A stretch of DNA of 64,000 nt from Nocardia arthritidis (GCF_011801145.1 NZ_CP046172.1:8370001-8434000); one strand, 5' to 3'; counted from the stretch's first letter, positions 1 to 9,304 are shown. Numbers and translations are program-made. The notes: generated by a model from the letters alone, not told the origin.

Positions 1-285
1 GTCGCGCCGATTCTGTCGGATCTGCCGTTCCGCCAGGGGGATTCAGTGATCTGCTTCGTGAACGGGATGGGCGGCACCCCCCTGATCGAGCTGTACGTGA
101 TGTACAACGAGGTCGCCCGTCTGCTGCGCGGGCACGGCATCGAGGTGGCGCGCTCGCTCGTCGGCCCGTACATCACCTCGCTGGAGATGGCGGGCTGTTC
201 GGTGACGCTTACCAAGATCGACGACGAACTGCTGCGGCTCTGGGACGCGCCGGTCCGCACGCCCGCGCTGCGCTGGGGGGTGTGA
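1..285 (+). CDS. dhaK: Dihydroxyacetone kinase subunit DhaK, C-terminal part (5' end outside window)
   Basis: The frame is open from the first base and gives the last 94 residues of a DhaK-type subunit. DhaK binds dihydroxyacetone covalently as a hemiaminal on a histidine that would lie upstream of the window. The visible part contains the family's [12 protein letters not shown] segment and a C-terminal domain ending RWGV. The stop overlaps the dhaL start by 4 bp (GTGA), and dhaM follows, so this is the last part of the first gene of a dhaKLM operon. The start and the substrate histidine cannot be checked here. Confidence 0.9.
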   Translation, partial: VAPILSDLPFRQGDSVICFVNGMGGTPLIELYVMYNEVARLLRGHGIEVARSLVGPYITSLEMAGCSVTLTKIDDELLRLWDAPVRTPALRWGV

Positions 286-908
286 CCATGACCGTTATCG
301 ATCCTGTCGCCTGGGTTCGCGAATTCGCCGCGCTGATCGACGAAAATGCCGACACGCTAACCGAATTGGATGCCGCCATCGGCGACGCCGACCACGGGAG
401 CAATATGCGGCGCGGCACCGCGGCGGTGGTGGCGGCCTTCGCCGAGGCCGAACCCGATTCCGCGGCAGCGGCACTCAAGCAGACCAGCATGGTGCTGATC
501 CGCAGTGTCGGCGGGGCGAGCGGACCGCTCTACGGCACCTTCTTCCTCCGGTTCGCCGCCGCGGTCGGCCAGGACGGCGTCGACGCGTCGACCTTCGCGA
601 AGGCGTTCCGGGCCGGACTCGACGGCGTCGTCGCCCGCGGCAAGGCCGAGGCGGGCGACAAGACGATGTTCGACGCGCTCGCCCCCGCCGCCGATGCGTT
701 CGACGAAAAGCTCGCCGCGGGAGGCGAATTCGCCGACGCACTGGATGCGGCGCTGGCCGCGGCCGAGGCCGGCCGGGATGCGACCATCCCGCTGCAGGCC
801 CGCAAGGGACGCGCCTCCTATTTGGGTGAACGCAGTGTCGGCCACCAGGATCCCGGCGCGACCAGCGCGGCCCTTCTGGTGCGCGCCGCACGGCGGGCGC
901 TGCGATGA
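282..908 (+). CDS. dhaL: Dihydroxyacetone kinase ADP-binding subunit DhaL
   Basis: The 208-residue protein is the nucleotide-binding subunit of PTS-dependent dihydroxyacetone kinase. It keeps an ADP that is rephosphorylated by DhaM and passes the phosphate to dihydroxyacetone bound on DhaK. The [12 protein letters not shown] motif at about residues 34-45 carries the Asp residues that bind Mg-ADP in this family, and length is typical. GTG at 282 overlaps the dhaK stop by 4 bp, and an ATG at 288 is an alternative start. The 3' end overlaps dhaM by 4 bp, which implies translational coupling. Confidence 0.93.
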   Translation: MTMTVIDPVAWVREFAALIDENADTLTELDAAIGDADHGSNMRRGTAAVVAAFAEAEPDSAAAALKQTSMVLIRSVGGASGPLYGTFFLRFAAAVGQDGVDASTFAKAFRAGLDGVVARGKAEAGDKTMFDALAPAADAFDEKLAAGGEFADALDAALAAAEAGRDATIPLQARKGRASYLGERSVGHQDPGATSAALLVRAARRALR

Positions 909-3900
909 TCGGCATCGTCGTCGTCTCGCACAGCCGTCCGCTGGCGCGCGCCGCCGTCGCGCTGGCCACCGAAATGCAGGGTGAACGGCCGGTGCGGGTG
1001 GAAATCGCGGCCGGACTCGACGAAGAGACCCTCGGCACCGACGCCGTCGCGGTCGCGGAGGCGATCGCCGCCGCCGACTCCGGCGACGGCGTACTACTGC
1101 TGATGGATCTGGGCAGCGCGGTACTGTCCGCCGAACTCGCCATCGATCTGCTGGAATCACCGCACGAGGTGAAGCTTTGCGCGGCACCGATTGTCGAGGG
1201 GCTGGTGGCGGCCGTGGTCACCGCGGGCAGCGGGGCCTCGCTCGACGAGGTCGCGGCCGAGGCGGAGAATGCGTTGCTGGGCAAGCGGTCTCAGCTCGGC
1301 ATGGACGGGCAGGCACAACCGGCTACAGACGCCACGCCCGAACACGACACACACCCTCGGCCCAGTGAAAAGGCGAGCGGCCAGCCGCAGCCAGCCGCAG
1401 ACGCCACGCCCGAACACGACACACACCCTCGGCCCAGTGAAAAGGCGAGCGGCCAGCCGCGGCCGGCCGCAGACATCACGCCGGGACAGGACACACACCT
1501 CCGGCCCGGTGACGAGCCGGGCGAGCACCATCCGATCGTCACGAATTCTGGTGCACAGCACGATAATTCGATCCAGCGAACCACCATCGTCGTGCGCAAC
1601 GAGCACGGGCTGCACGCACGTCCCGCAGCACGACTGGTAGCCGCGTTGCGCGGCATCGACACAGACGTCCGGTTGCGCAACCTGACCACCGGCGCTGGAC
1701 CGGTCTCCGGCCGCAGCCTCACCAGAATCGCCGCACTCGGCGTGCTCACCGGACACCAAATCGAGGTCAGCGCAACCGGTACCGACGCGGCAACCGCGAT
1801 CGACCGGATACGCGCACTCGCCGACCGCTGGTTCGACGAAGAACCCACCGAGGCCGAGCGCAACGCCTCGCACACCAGGTCAACCGAGTCAGCCCGTCCC
1901 GCAACAGAATCGCCCGACGCCGCATCCGGGTCACTCCACGCAGCCGACTCCGCCGCCGGTCCATCCGATGCCGCACCAACGGATTACGAGCCGGGCCAGT
2001 CCGCCGCCCCCGTTGGCACGTCCAGTGCCTTCAACAACGCATCGGAATCGATCCGAACCACTCCCGAACCCACCGACCAGAGCGGTTCGCCCACCAAACG
2101 GTCCGATGCGACACCAAACGGTCGCGAGCCGAGACTGTCCACCGCATCCGTGAGCGCGCCCGCATCCAGCGACGCATCGGAATCGATCCGAACCACCCCT
2201 GAATCCGCCGACCACCCCGGCTCGTCTGCCGAACAACCCGGTGCCACACCAACCGATAGCGAGTCGGCACGGTCCGCCGCATCCCGAGGCGCACCTCGCT
2301 CGACCAGTCCCGCAACAGGATCGAACCGGGTTGCTCCTGAAGTCCTGGCGGGCACACAGGGCGGAATCGAATCCGTCGGCGGCGCAATCGAATCGACGGA
2401 TGCGGGCGGTTCGCGGCCGCCCGGCACCGAGCCCGAAGGTCGGAGAACCGGACCGTACCCGGCCTCGGCTGGAATCGGCATCGGACCCGTATGGCACTTG
2501 GCTACAACGGAATTCACGCTGCCCGAGCATCCGGCTGGCGCGCCGGTGGATGAGCAACGGGCGCTCGATGACGCCATCGGCCGGGTGCGCGAGCAGCTTA
2601 CGGCGGATATCGCGCGCAGCGACGGGGGACGCTCCCCCGAGGCCGATATTTTCGAAGCCCATCTGATTCTGCTCGACGACGAGGACCTCACCGATGAGGT
2701 GCGGCGGCGGATCGCCGACGGCGCACCGGCGGCCACCGCGTTTGCTGCGGTATTCGATGGCGCCGCAGCGGAATTGGCGCGGCTGCCGGATGAGTATCAG
2801 CGGGCGCGGGCCGCGGATGTGCGTGCGGTGCGGGATCAGGTGCTGGTGGTGCTGCTCGGATACTCGAGCGAGTTCGTCACCCGCCCAGGCATTCTCGTCG
2901 CCGCCGACCTGACACCAGGGCAGCTGGCCGCATTGGACCGGTCACTGCTGGACGGAATCGTGCTGGCCCAGGGCAGCCCGACCGCGCACAGCGCGATCCT
3001 GGCCCGTTCGAAGGGCATTCCGGCCGTGGTCGGCGCGGGTGCGGAAGTGTTGCGAATTCCGGAGGACACCGTTGTCGCGCTCGACGGTGGGACGGGTCGA
3101 CTGGTGGTCGCGCCCAAGCCGTCGGTACTCGCCGAATTCGAAACGCGCGCACGCGAACAGGACGAGCAGCGGCGCGCGGCCGAGGCGGCGGCGCAGGAGC
3201 GAGCCGTCACCGAGAACGGCACCGAGATTCATGTCGCCGCCAATGTCGGCAGCGTCGCCGATGCGGTCGACGCGGTGCGCGCGGGGGCCGATCTCGCGGG
3301 GCTGGTGCGCACCGAATTCCTGTTCCTCGGCCGCGAACACGCGCCGACGGTCGCCGAACAGACCGAGGTCTACCGGGAGTTGGCGAAGGTTTTCGACGGC
3401 CGCCGGATCATCCTGCGCACCCTCGACGTCGGCGGTGACAAACCGCTGCCCTACATCGACCAACGGCCGGAGGCCAACCCGTTCCTCGGGCTGCGCGGCA
3501 TCCGGCTCGCGCTGGCGCACCCGGACCTGTTGCGCGACCAGTTGCGGGCCGTCGCCGCGGTGGCCGCCGACCATCCGGTGAGCGTCATGTTCCCGATGGT
3601 CACCGGGCTGGATGAACTTCAGGCGGCCCGCAAGATTCTGAACGAGGTTGCCCCGCAGGATCTTTCGCTGGAAATCGGAATAATGATCGAGGTGCCCGCT
3701 GCCGCGGTGAAGGCGGCGGTGCTCGCCGAATACGTCGATTTCTTCAGCATCGGCACCAATGATCTGACCCAGTACGCCATGGCCGTCGACCGCGGCAACG
3801 ACACCATCGCGGCGCTGGCCGACCCGCTGGATCCCGGAGTACTCCGCCTGATCGATCTGGTATGCCGGGGCGCCGGGGACACCAGGGTCGCGGTGTGCGG

Positions 3901-4102
3901 TGAGATCGCCGCCGATCCGGCCGCGGTGCCGCTGCTGCTCGGTCTGGGCGTCACCGAACTCAGCGTCGCTCCGCCCGCCGTCGCCATGGTCAAGGCACAG
4001 GTACGCACGCTCGATACGACGAGGTGTAGGGCACTGGCGGTCGAGGCGCTCGGCTGCGAATCGGCAGCCCAGGTGCGCGGGCTGGTGCGTCGACAGGCGT
4101 AG
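905..4102 (+). CDS. dhaM: DhaM-HPr-Enzyme I fusion, phosphoryl donor of DHA kinase
   Basis: This 1065-residue multidomain phosphotransferase has three parts in order. A DhaM/EIIA-Man-like domain (about residues 1-130) starts MIGIVVVSH with the phospho-acceptor His9. An HPr domain (about 222-310) has the HGLHARPA motif with His237. A PTS Enzyme I-like part (about 525-1065) has the swivelling-domain motif PTAHSAILAR with His695 and the PEP-binding segment SIGTNDLTQY. It should take phosphate from PEP through EI, HPr and DhaM to the ADP on DhaL. The domains are joined by two long Pro/Ser/Thr/Ala-rich linkers (about 135-222 and 315-525) built partly of 24- and 45-residue repeats. The ATG overlaps the dhaL stop by 4 bp. 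Confidence 0.93.
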   Translation: MIGIVVVSHSRPLARAAVALATEMQGERPVRVEIAAGLDEETLGTDAVAVAEAIAAADSGDGVLLLMDLGSAVLSAELAIDLLESPHEVKLCAAPIVEGLVAAVVTAGSGASLDEVAAEAENALLGKRSQLGMDGQAQPATDATPEHDTHPRPSEKASGQPQPAADATPEHDTHPRPSEKASGQPRPAADITPGQDTHLRPGDEPGEHHPIVTNSGAQHDNSIQRTTIVVRNEHGLHARPAARLVAALRGIDTDVRLRNLTTGAGPVSGRSLTRIAALGVLTGHQIEVSATGTDAATAIDRIRALADRWFDEEPTEAERNASHTRSTESARPATESPDAASGSLHAADSAAGPSDAAPTDYEPGQSAAPVGTSSAFNNASESIRTTPEPTDQSGSPTKRSDATPNGREPRLSTASVSAPASSDASESIRTTPESADHPGSSAEQPGATPTDSESARSAASRGAPRSTSPATGSNRVAPEVLAGTQGGIESVGGAIESTDAGGSRPPGTEPEGRRTGPYPASAGIGIGPVWHLATTEFTLPEHPAGAPVDEQRALDDAIGRVREQLTADIARSDGGRSPEADIFEAHLILLDDEDLTDEVRRRIADGAPAATAFAAVFDGAAAELARLPDEYQRARAADVRAVRDQVLVVLLGYSSEFVTRPGILVAADLTPGQLAALDRSLLDGIVLAQGSPTAHSAILARSKGIPAVVGAGAEVLRIPEDTVVALDGGTGRLVVAPKPSVLAEFETRAREQDEQRRAAEAAAQERAVTENGTEIHVAANVGSVADAVDAVRAGADLAGLVRTEFLFLGREHAPTVAEQTEVYRELAKVFDGRRIILRTLDVGGDKPLPYIDQRPEANPFLGLRGIRLALAHPDLLRDQLRAVAAVAADHPVSVMFPMVTGLDELQAARKILNEVAPQDLSLEIGIMIEVPAAAVKAAVLAEYVDFFSIGTNDLTQYAMAVDRGNDTIAALADPLDPGVLRLIDLVCRGAGDTRVAVCGEIAADPAAVPLLLGLGVTELSVAPPAVAMVKAQVRTLDTTRCRALAVEALGCESAAQVRGLVRRQA
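1328..1471 (+). repeat. Two 72-bp in-frame tandem repeats in the DhaM-HPr linker
   Basis: Two nearly identical 72-bp units (1328-1399 and 1400-1471) encode a 24-residue segment containing THPRPSEKASGQP. A degenerate third unit begins at 1472. The period is a multiple of three, so copy-number change would alter only linker length. A looser 135-bp period occurs in the second linker, where the same 20-odd bases recur at 2039 and 2174. Confidence 0.85.
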
Positions 4103-4219
4103 GGGTTCGAAACACCCTGCGGCCGAATATGTTCCGGCGGCAATAACCGAAAACCGGTGTGCGCGCATCGCGGGCGGCGTTGAATGGACGGCATCGTCGA
4201 GAGCCAGGAGGCCGCCGAG

Positions 4220-4876
4220 ATGACCGGTTCCGCACGCGAATTGCTCGATGAGATCCAGACCGAGCTCGCACCCCAGGACGAGGACAATCGACTCGTGCCG
4301 CTGATCGTCGCGGGCAAGGCCCCGCGCGCGGTGTTCGCGGCGATCGCCACCGAGGAACATCGGATCACCGGCAGCGACTGGCGCAGTTTCCACGCGCTGG
4401 CCGCACGCGCGGATGAGCCGAACGCACGCGCGTTCTTCGGCGCGCTGGCCCCCGGCGAGCAACAGGCGCTCGGCATGATCGATGAGCTGCTTGCGGCGGC
4501 CGGACCGGATCCGGGCCGGCAGCGCCCGCGCGCGGGCTGCCAGGCATATCCGGCGTTCATGGCGTGGCTGGCGCTCAATGCCGAATCGGCGGCGGCCGCG
4601 GCCGGAATCTTCGCCAACTTCAAGGCCTTCGGGCGCTATTGCAAGGATGTCGCGGCCGGGATGCGCGAGCACTACGGATTCGACGACAAGGCCTGTGGCT
4701 TCTTCGACTTCTTCGCCGCCGACGTGCCGGAGATCGAACAGCAGGCGCTCGCCGCGATCCAGGCCGGACTGGATTCCGGGCGGCTGATCCGCGCCGACGC
4801 GCACCTGTACGCCCGGCTGTTCCAGAGCTACGAACTGATGTTCTGGAATACCCTCGCCGACGAATTCGGCGGCTGA
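4220..4876 (+). CDS. TenA/PqqC-like (haem-oxygenase-fold) protein
   Basis: The 218-residue helical protein resembles the TenA/thiaminase II and PqqC family in layout. It has a mid-protein aromatic/acidic stretch and a C-terminal run LFQSYELMFWNTLADEF. The substrate cannot be named from sequence, and no thiamine biosynthesis genes are adjacent. The frame is open to 4184, but an AGGAGG at 4206-4211 sits 8 bp before the ATG at 4220, so that start is preferred. It lies about 115 bp after dhaM and before an inverted repeat, so it is probably monocistronic or a weak read-through from the dha operon. Confidence 0.65.
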   Translation: MTGSARELLDEIQTELAPQDEDNRLVPLIVAGKAPRAVFAAIATEEHRITGSDWRSFHALAARADEPNARAFFGALAPGEQQALGMIDELLAAAGPDPGRQRPRAGCQAYPAFMAWLALNAESAAAAAGIFANFKAFGRYCKDVAAGMREHYGFDDKACGFFDFFAADVPEIEQQALAAIQAGLDSGRLIRADAHLYARLFQSYELMFWNTLADEFGG

Positions 4877-4884
4877 GGCGAGCC

Positions 4885-4927
4885 CGCCGGGCCGCGTCAT
4901 CGAATGGTCACATTCATCGGCCCGGCG
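4885..4927 (+). terminator. Nested inverted repeat after the TenA-like gene
   Basis: Perfect 10-bp arms CGCCGGGCCG (4885-4894) and CGGCCCGGCG (4918-4927) enclose a second short stem, GAATG/CATTC. It begins 8 bp after the stop at 4876 and ends just before the -10 box of the next gene. No U-tract follows, so it is either a GC-rich actinobacterial terminator or an upstream element of the next gene. Confidence 0.4.
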
Positions 4928-4933
4928 CGGCAC

Positions 4934-4939
4934 TACGCT
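4934..4939 (+). promoter_or_regulatory. Leaderless -10 box TACGCT
   Basis: TACGCT matches TANNNT and lies 7 nt before the ATG at 4947, so transcription would start at or next to the start codon. Confidence 0.5.
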
Positions 4940-4946
4940 CGAATCC

Positions 4947-6764
4947 ATGGCCGAACTGCGACTTCGGGTGCTCGCCGGGCTGGTATCGGCCGGACTCACC
5001 CTCGGCATCGCCGAACTGCTGTCGGCGCTGTTCGGTCCCGACAGCGAACCGCTGAATGTGCTCGGCCGCACGGTGGTGGACGGCACGCCGGTCGGCCTGC
5101 GCGAGTGGGCCATCTCCTCCTTCGGCACCAACGACAAGACCGTGCTCTATCTGAGCATGGCGGTGGTCGCCGTGCTCGCCGCCGGACTGATCGGCGCCAT
5201 CGAACGCACCACCCGCGCCGCGGGCACCATCCTGCTCGTCGCCTTCGGTCTGGTGACCGCGCTGTTCGCGGCCAACCGAGCCGGATTGAGCGCCGCACTG
5301 CCGATCGTCATCGGGGTAATCGCGGGCAGCTATGCCCTGCGCGCGATCACCACACGCATCGATGCCGCCGCCGAGGCCGCGCAAAACGCTTCCGCGACAC
5401 CAGCATCCGCCCAACCGACCGGAAATGACTCCGCCACAACCGAATCGGCCGACCACGACCAACCTCCGACCGGCGTCGAATCCGCCGCGCACGATGCGGC
5501 GACATCCCAGACTTCGACGGCCATGTCATCTTCCGCAGAGCCCGAAGAAGCCACCGAACGGGGTGACACCGAGCAGCCGACCTCACCGGCTCGCCAAACA
5601 CCTTCGCCCACAACATCTTCCGCCGAGATCAACCAGACCGGCGGAACGGATGGGACCGCACGCCCAGCAGCCGGACCCGGAGCATCGGACACCTCCGTGG
5701 AACGACGAAAGATTCTGCGCGGCATAGGAATTACCGCCGCAATCGCCCTCACCGCGGGCGTCGGCGGACGGGTGTTCGCGGCCGCCCGGCGCAACGTTTC
5801 CGGTGAGCGGGCGGCGGTGCAACTGCCGACGCCGAGCGGTCCGCCCGCACCGATCGATCCGAACAGCGATCTGCGGGTTCCTGGTCTGACGCCATATCTC
5901 ACCGCGAATTCCGATTTCTATCGGATCGACACGGCCCTGCTCGTCCCGCAGGTATCGGTCGACGATTGGTCGCTGCGCATCCACGGTCTTGTCGATCGCG
6001 AAATCCGTTACAGTTGGGCAGATTTGGCGAAGCGGCAGCCGATCGAGCGGCTGGTGACGCTGACCTGCGTCTCGAATCCGGTCGGCGGCGATCTGATCGG
6101 CAACGCCCGCTGGCTCGGCTACCGCCTCGACGAGATGCTGGCCGAGGCGGGCGTGCATCCGGACGCCGATATGGTGCTCTCGCACAGCGTGGACGGTTTC
6201 ACCGCGGGCAGCCCGCTGGCGGCGCTGACCGATGGCCGCGACGCCATCTTGGCGGTCGGCATGAACGGCGAACCGCTGCCCATCGAGCACGGCTACCCGG
6301 CCCGCCTGGTCGTCCCCGGCCTCTACGGCTATGTCTCCGCCACGAAATGGGTTACCGAGCTGGAGATTACGCGTTTCGACCGCGCCAGCGCCTATTGGAC
6401 GAAGCGCGGTTGGTCCGCCAACGGACCCATCAAAACCGGCACCCGCATCGACACTCCGGGTTCCCGCGCGCGCCTGAAGTCCGGCCGCGTCCAGGTGGCG
6501 GGCGTCTCCTGGGCGCAGCATCGCGGCATCCGCGCCGTCGAGGTACAGATCGACGACGGCGACTGGCAGCAGGCCCGCCTGGCCGCCGACCAGTCCATCG
6601 ACACCTGGCGCCAATGGGTCTTCGACTGGGATGCCACCCCCGGCGCCCACACCATCCGCGCCCGCGCCACCGACGCCACCGGCCAACCCCAAACCGCCGC
6701 CCGGGCCGACGTAATCCCCGACGGCGCAACGGGATACCCATCAATCACCGTCCAGGTCTCCTGA
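4947..6764 (+). CDS. Membrane-anchored sulfite-oxidase/YedY-like molybdopterin oxidoreductase
   Basis: The 605-residue protein has about four N-terminal membrane helices (near residues 5-25, 66-86, 93-110 and 113-133). A polar Ser/Thr/Pro linker follows (about 145-250), then another hydrophobic helix (256-278) after ERRKILRG, then a periplasm-facing catalytic region. The Moco domain has LVTLTCVSNPVGG, with Cys374 in the position of the molybdenum-ligating cysteine, followed by a C-terminal immunoglobulin-like dimerisation domain. YedY/MsrP relatives reduce oxidised methionine, while others oxidise sulfite; the substrate here is not evident. Its own membrane helices may replace a separate haem subunit, but no haem ligands are clear. 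The 3' end is part of a tandem duplication. Confidence 0.88.
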   Translation: MAELRLRVLAGLVSAGLTLGIAELLSALFGPDSEPLNVLGRTVVDGTPVGLREWAISSFGTNDKTVLYLSMAVVAVLAAGLIGAIERTTRAAGTILLVAFGLVTALFAANRAGLSAALPIVIGVIAGSYALRAITTRIDAAAEAAQNASATPASAQPTGNDSATTESADHDQPPTGVESAAHDAATSQTSTAMSSSAEPEEATERGDTEQPTSPARQTPSPTTSSAEINQTGGTDGTARPAAGPGASDTSVERRKILRGIGITAAIALTAGVGGRVFAAARRNVSGERAAVQLPTPSGPPAPIDPNSDLRVPGLTPYLTANSDFYRIDTALLVPQVSVDDWSLRIHGLVDREIRYSWADLAKRQPIERLVTLTCVSNPVGGDLIGNARWLGYRLDEMLAEAGVHPDADMVLSHSVDGFTAGSPLAALTDGRDAILAVGMNGEPLPIEHGYPARLVVPGLYGYVSATKWVTELEITRFDRASAYWTKRGWSANGPIKTGTRIDTPGSRARLKSGRVQVAGVSWAQHRGIRAVEVQIDDGDWQQARLAADQSIDTWRQWVFDWDATPGAHTIRARATDATGQPQTAARADVIPDGATGYPSITVQVS

Positions 6765-6861
6765 CCAGCCCTGTCGGCACCGCCGCACGCGCCGACGTAA
6801 TCCCCGACGGCGCAACGGGATATCCATCGGTCACCGTCCAGGTCTCCCGGGCAGCCCCGTC
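6690..6861 (+). repeat. 86-bp tandem duplication across the 3' end of the molybdoenzyme gene
   Basis: A segment around 6690-6775 is repeated at about 6776-6861. The cores at 6705-6761 and 6791-6847 match in 53 of 57 bases. The second copy lies beyond the TGA at 6762-6764, where the corresponding triplet is CGG. Because 86 is not a multiple of three, the duplication would have changed the C-terminus or trailing sequence of the gene. Confidence 0.85.
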
Positions 6862-6891
6862 GGCGCATTCACCTGCGGCCGCGAAACCGCT

Positions 6892-6920
6892 GCCCCGCAA
6901 GCCGATTCGGCTTGCGGGGC
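6892..6920. terminator. Bidirectional hairpin terminator between convergent genes
   Basis: The 29-bp sequence is a perfect palindrome: GCCCCGCAAGCCGA, one central T, then TCGGCTTGCGGGGC. It lies between the 3' ends of the plus-strand molybdoenzyme gene and the minus-strand MFS gene, 9 bp from the latter's stop. The symmetry suits termination from both sides. Confidence 0.75.
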
Positions 6921-6928
6921 CACAGATT

Positions 6929-8413
6929 TCAGTGGGCGAAGGTATCCGCCTTGACCGGCGAGTCCTGCTTACTACCGTTGGTGGCGGACTTGCCGTGCCG
7001 CACGAACAGCGCCGACGCGATGACGCCGATCAACAGCACACCCGCCGGGAGGAGCAGGGACTGCCCCAGTGCCGTACTGAAGGGTTCCTTGATGAATTCC
7101 GGCATGGTCATATGCGCGGCGCCCGCCTCGCTGATCTTGCCGCCGCCGAGGCCGTTGGCGGTGAGGCGGGCCGAGATCAGGGAGCTGATGGCGGCGCTGC
7201 CGAGCACCGAGCCGACCTGACGGGTGGTGTTGTAGATGCCCGCGCCCGCGCCGGCCTGCTGTACCGGCAGGTTGTGGGTGGCGGTGCTGGCCAGCGGCGC
7301 CCAGATGCAGGCGTTCGCCACACCGGCCACCGCGGCCGCCACCAGGAACCAGCCGATCGACGTGTGCGGCTTCATCAGCGCCGCGAACCAGAACACCGAG
7401 GCGGCGTAGAGCGCGAATCCGATGGTCGGCACGATGCGCGGGTGCAACCGGTCGGCGGCCTTGCCGATGCCCGGCGCGAGCACACCGGTGATGATCGCCA
7501 TCGGCGCGAACACCAGCGCCGACCTGGTCGGCGACATATCGCGGACGCCCTGCAGGAAGAAGTACGAGGGCACCATCATCGAGGTGACCGCGGCGCCCAT
7601 GGTGGCGATGGCGACGCTGGACAGCGCGAAGTTGCGGTCCTTGAACAGTCCGAGCGGCACCAGCGGCTCACCGGTGCTGCGCGACTGGTAGTACACGAAC
7701 GCGACGAGCACGAGCACACCGGCCGCGATCAGCGCCCAGATCACGCCGTCCCAGTCGCGGGTGTTGCCCTCCTGAATTCCGAAGACCAGCAAGAACATTC
7801 CGAGCGCGCTGAGCACGACGCCGGGTATATCGAACTTGTGCGGATGCGTCGGCAGCGCGGGCACCAGCCACATCGCCAACCCGAACGCGATGATGCCGAT
7901 CGGCACGTTGACGTAGAAAATCCATTCCCAGCCGAGCCCGTCGACCAGCACGCCGCCGAGGATCGGGCCGACCAGCGTCGCCAGGCCGGCGACGCCACCC
8001 CACAGCCCCATGGCCGCACCGCGCCGGTCCGGCGGGAAGGTTCGGGTGATCACCGCCATGGTCTGCGGCGTCATCAGCGCGGCGCCGAGGCCCTGTACGG
8101 CGCGCGCGGCGATCAGCATGTCGATCGATCTCGAAAGGCCGCACCACAGCGATGCCGCGGTGAAAACCGTCAGGCCGATCAGGTAGAGATTCTTGGGTCC
8201 GTAGCGGTCACCGAGCCGCCCGGTGACCAGCAGCGGCACCGCGTAGGTGAGTAGGTAGGCGCTGGTGACCCAGATGACCTTGTTGATATCGGTCTGCAGG
8301 CTGGTCATGATCGCCGGGTTCGCGACGGCGACGATGGTCATGTCCAGCAGGATCATGAAGAAGCCGACGACAAGCGCGAACAGCGCCAGCCACGGATTGC
8401 GTTGAGTGGACAT
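6929..8413 (-). CDS. MFS drug exporter of the DHA2 (EmrB/QacA-like) family
   Basis: The 494-residue, highly hydrophobic protein has the length and pattern of a 14-helix DHA2 transporter. Family motifs include LLDMTIVAVANPAI in helix 1, GRLGDRYGPKN between helices 2 and 3, and the helix-5 motif with GPILGG. It should be a proton-driven exporter of drugs or metabolites at the membrane. The ATG at 8413 has AAGGAA upstream. A longer in-frame extension to 8509 overlaps the upstream gene and is unlikely. The PadR gene lies 92 bp upstream on the same strand, which suggests local control. Confidence 0.88.
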   Translation of the reverse strand: MSTQRNPWLALFALVVGFFMILLDMTIVAVANPAIMTSLQTDINKVIWVTSAYLLTYAVPLLVTGRLGDRYGPKNLYLIGLTVFTAASLWCGLSRSIDMLIAARAVQGLGAALMTPQTMAVITRTFPPDRRGAAMGLWGGVAGLATLVGPILGGVLVDGLGWEWIFYVNVPIGIIAFGLAMWLVPALPTHPHKFDIPGVVLSALGMFLLVFGIQEGNTRDWDGVIWALIAAGVLVLVAFVYYQSRSTGEPLVPLGLFKDRNFALSSVAIATMGAAVTSMMVPSYFFLQGVRDMSPTRSALVFAPMAIITGVLAPGIGKAADRLHPRIVPTIGFALYAASVFWFAALMKPHTSIGWFLVAAAVAGVANACIWAPLASTATHNLPVQQAGAGAGIYNTTRQVGSVLGSAAISSLISARLTANGLGGGKISEAGAAHMTMPEFIKEPFSTALGQSLLLPAGVLLIGVIASALFVRHGKSATNGSKQDSPVKADTFAH

Positions 8414-8505
8414 GGGTTCGGTTCCTTGTCTGAAATCTACTCGGCGAAATACGAACTGATCGGTATGTGTGCGCCCGTTAACTTTTCTGGACCTCGGTGA
8501 ACATG

Positions 8506-9144
8506 TCAACCGGCCTTGGATGAATGACCGTCACACGGCTCGCCGTGCCGATCGCCGGTGGTCGCGTCGAATTGCTCCCACTCCATCGCACCGCTGGTCA
8601 GATCCGCGAGGAATTCGTCGACCCAGGCGATCTCGGCGGTCAACATCGCCCGCAGGTAGGGCAGCACGAGCCAGTAACGGCGCGGCACGCCACGGGAACC
8701 GGCCCAATCACCGGCGATGTCGATCTCGGCGAGTTCCCGGTGCAGCAGCTCCAGCCGCTCGTTCAGCAATGCGATGACTTCGGGCATCGGCAGGTTGTGC
8801 GCCTCGGCGATGCCGATCGGGAAGGCCGGATATTCGGCGGCGGGCGCGCGCAGGATCTCCGCGATCCGCTCCCGCATCGCGGTCCGGCCGCGCTCGGTGA
8901 TGCGGTAGGTGGTCCGCTCGGGGCGATTGCCCTCCCGGCCGGTGCCTTCGGCGCGCACCAGTTCCAGGTCGGCCAGGCGCGCGACCGTGTGGTACAGCGA
9001 GCCGGGGCGCACCTTCACCAGCACGTTCTGCTGACGACTGACCAGCAGCTGGTACATCTCGTACGGGTGCATGGGCCGCTCCTCGAGCAGTCCGAGCACG
9101 GCGATCGCCAACGGCGTCACCGCATTGCGCTCCTGCTGCCCCAT
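8506..9144 (-). CDS. PadR-family transcriptional regulator
   Basis: The 212-residue protein starts with a winged helix (LAIAVLGLLEERPMHPYEMYQLL, then VRPGSLYHTVARL) typical of PadR. A C-terminal helical effector/dimerisation region of the Vir_act_alpha_C type follows. ATG at 9144 has GGAAAGG upstream; an ATG at 9177 is in frame but has no such site. PadR proteins often repress a neighbouring exporter, and here a DHA2 pump lies directly downstream. A dyad at 9208-9225 is a candidate operator. Confidence 0.88.
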   Translation of the reverse strand: MGQQERNAVTPLAIAVLGLLEERPMHPYEMYQLLVSRQQNVLVKVRPGSLYHTVARLADLELVRAEGTGREGNRPERTTYRITERGRTAMRERIAEILRAPAAEYPAFPIGIAEAHNLPMPEVIALLNERLELLHRELAEIDIAGDWAGSRGVPRRYWLVLPYLRAMLTAEIAWVDEFLADLTSGAMEWEQFDATTGDRHGEPCDGHSSKAG

Positions 9145-9207
9145 CACCGCCGCCTTTCCGAGCCATCGGCAGACCATAGCCACTGCCGCCGACATACCCC
9201 GCACTAA

Positions 9208-9225
9208 ATATTCCGCACCGAATAT
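9208..9225. promoter_or_regulatory. Candidate PadR operator, ATATTC-N6-GAATAT dyad
   Basis: The AT-rich perfect dyad ATATTC-CGCACC-GAATAT is about 64 bp upstream of the padR start in otherwise GC-rich DNA. PadR proteins commonly bind AT-rich dyads and autoregulate, so this is a plausible site; binding is inferred. Confidence 0.4.
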
Positions 9226-9304
9226 ACGGCGCGGACTAGGCGCGCGACAAGGGAGTATCCGGTGCGAGAAATCGTGACGAGCCGCACATCGGGCCCGGAC
9301 AGGC

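Noticed and set aside
2942..5137. A 731-codon open frame on the minus strand
   Set aside because: It is antisense to dhaM and the TenA-like gene, has no recognisable domain and a composition expected from the complement of high-GC coding DNA.
5966..8254. A 762-codon open frame on the plus strand across the molybdoenzyme and MFS genes
   Set aside because: It runs over both real genes and the terminator palindrome, and is Arg/Pro/His-rich as is usual for shadow frames.
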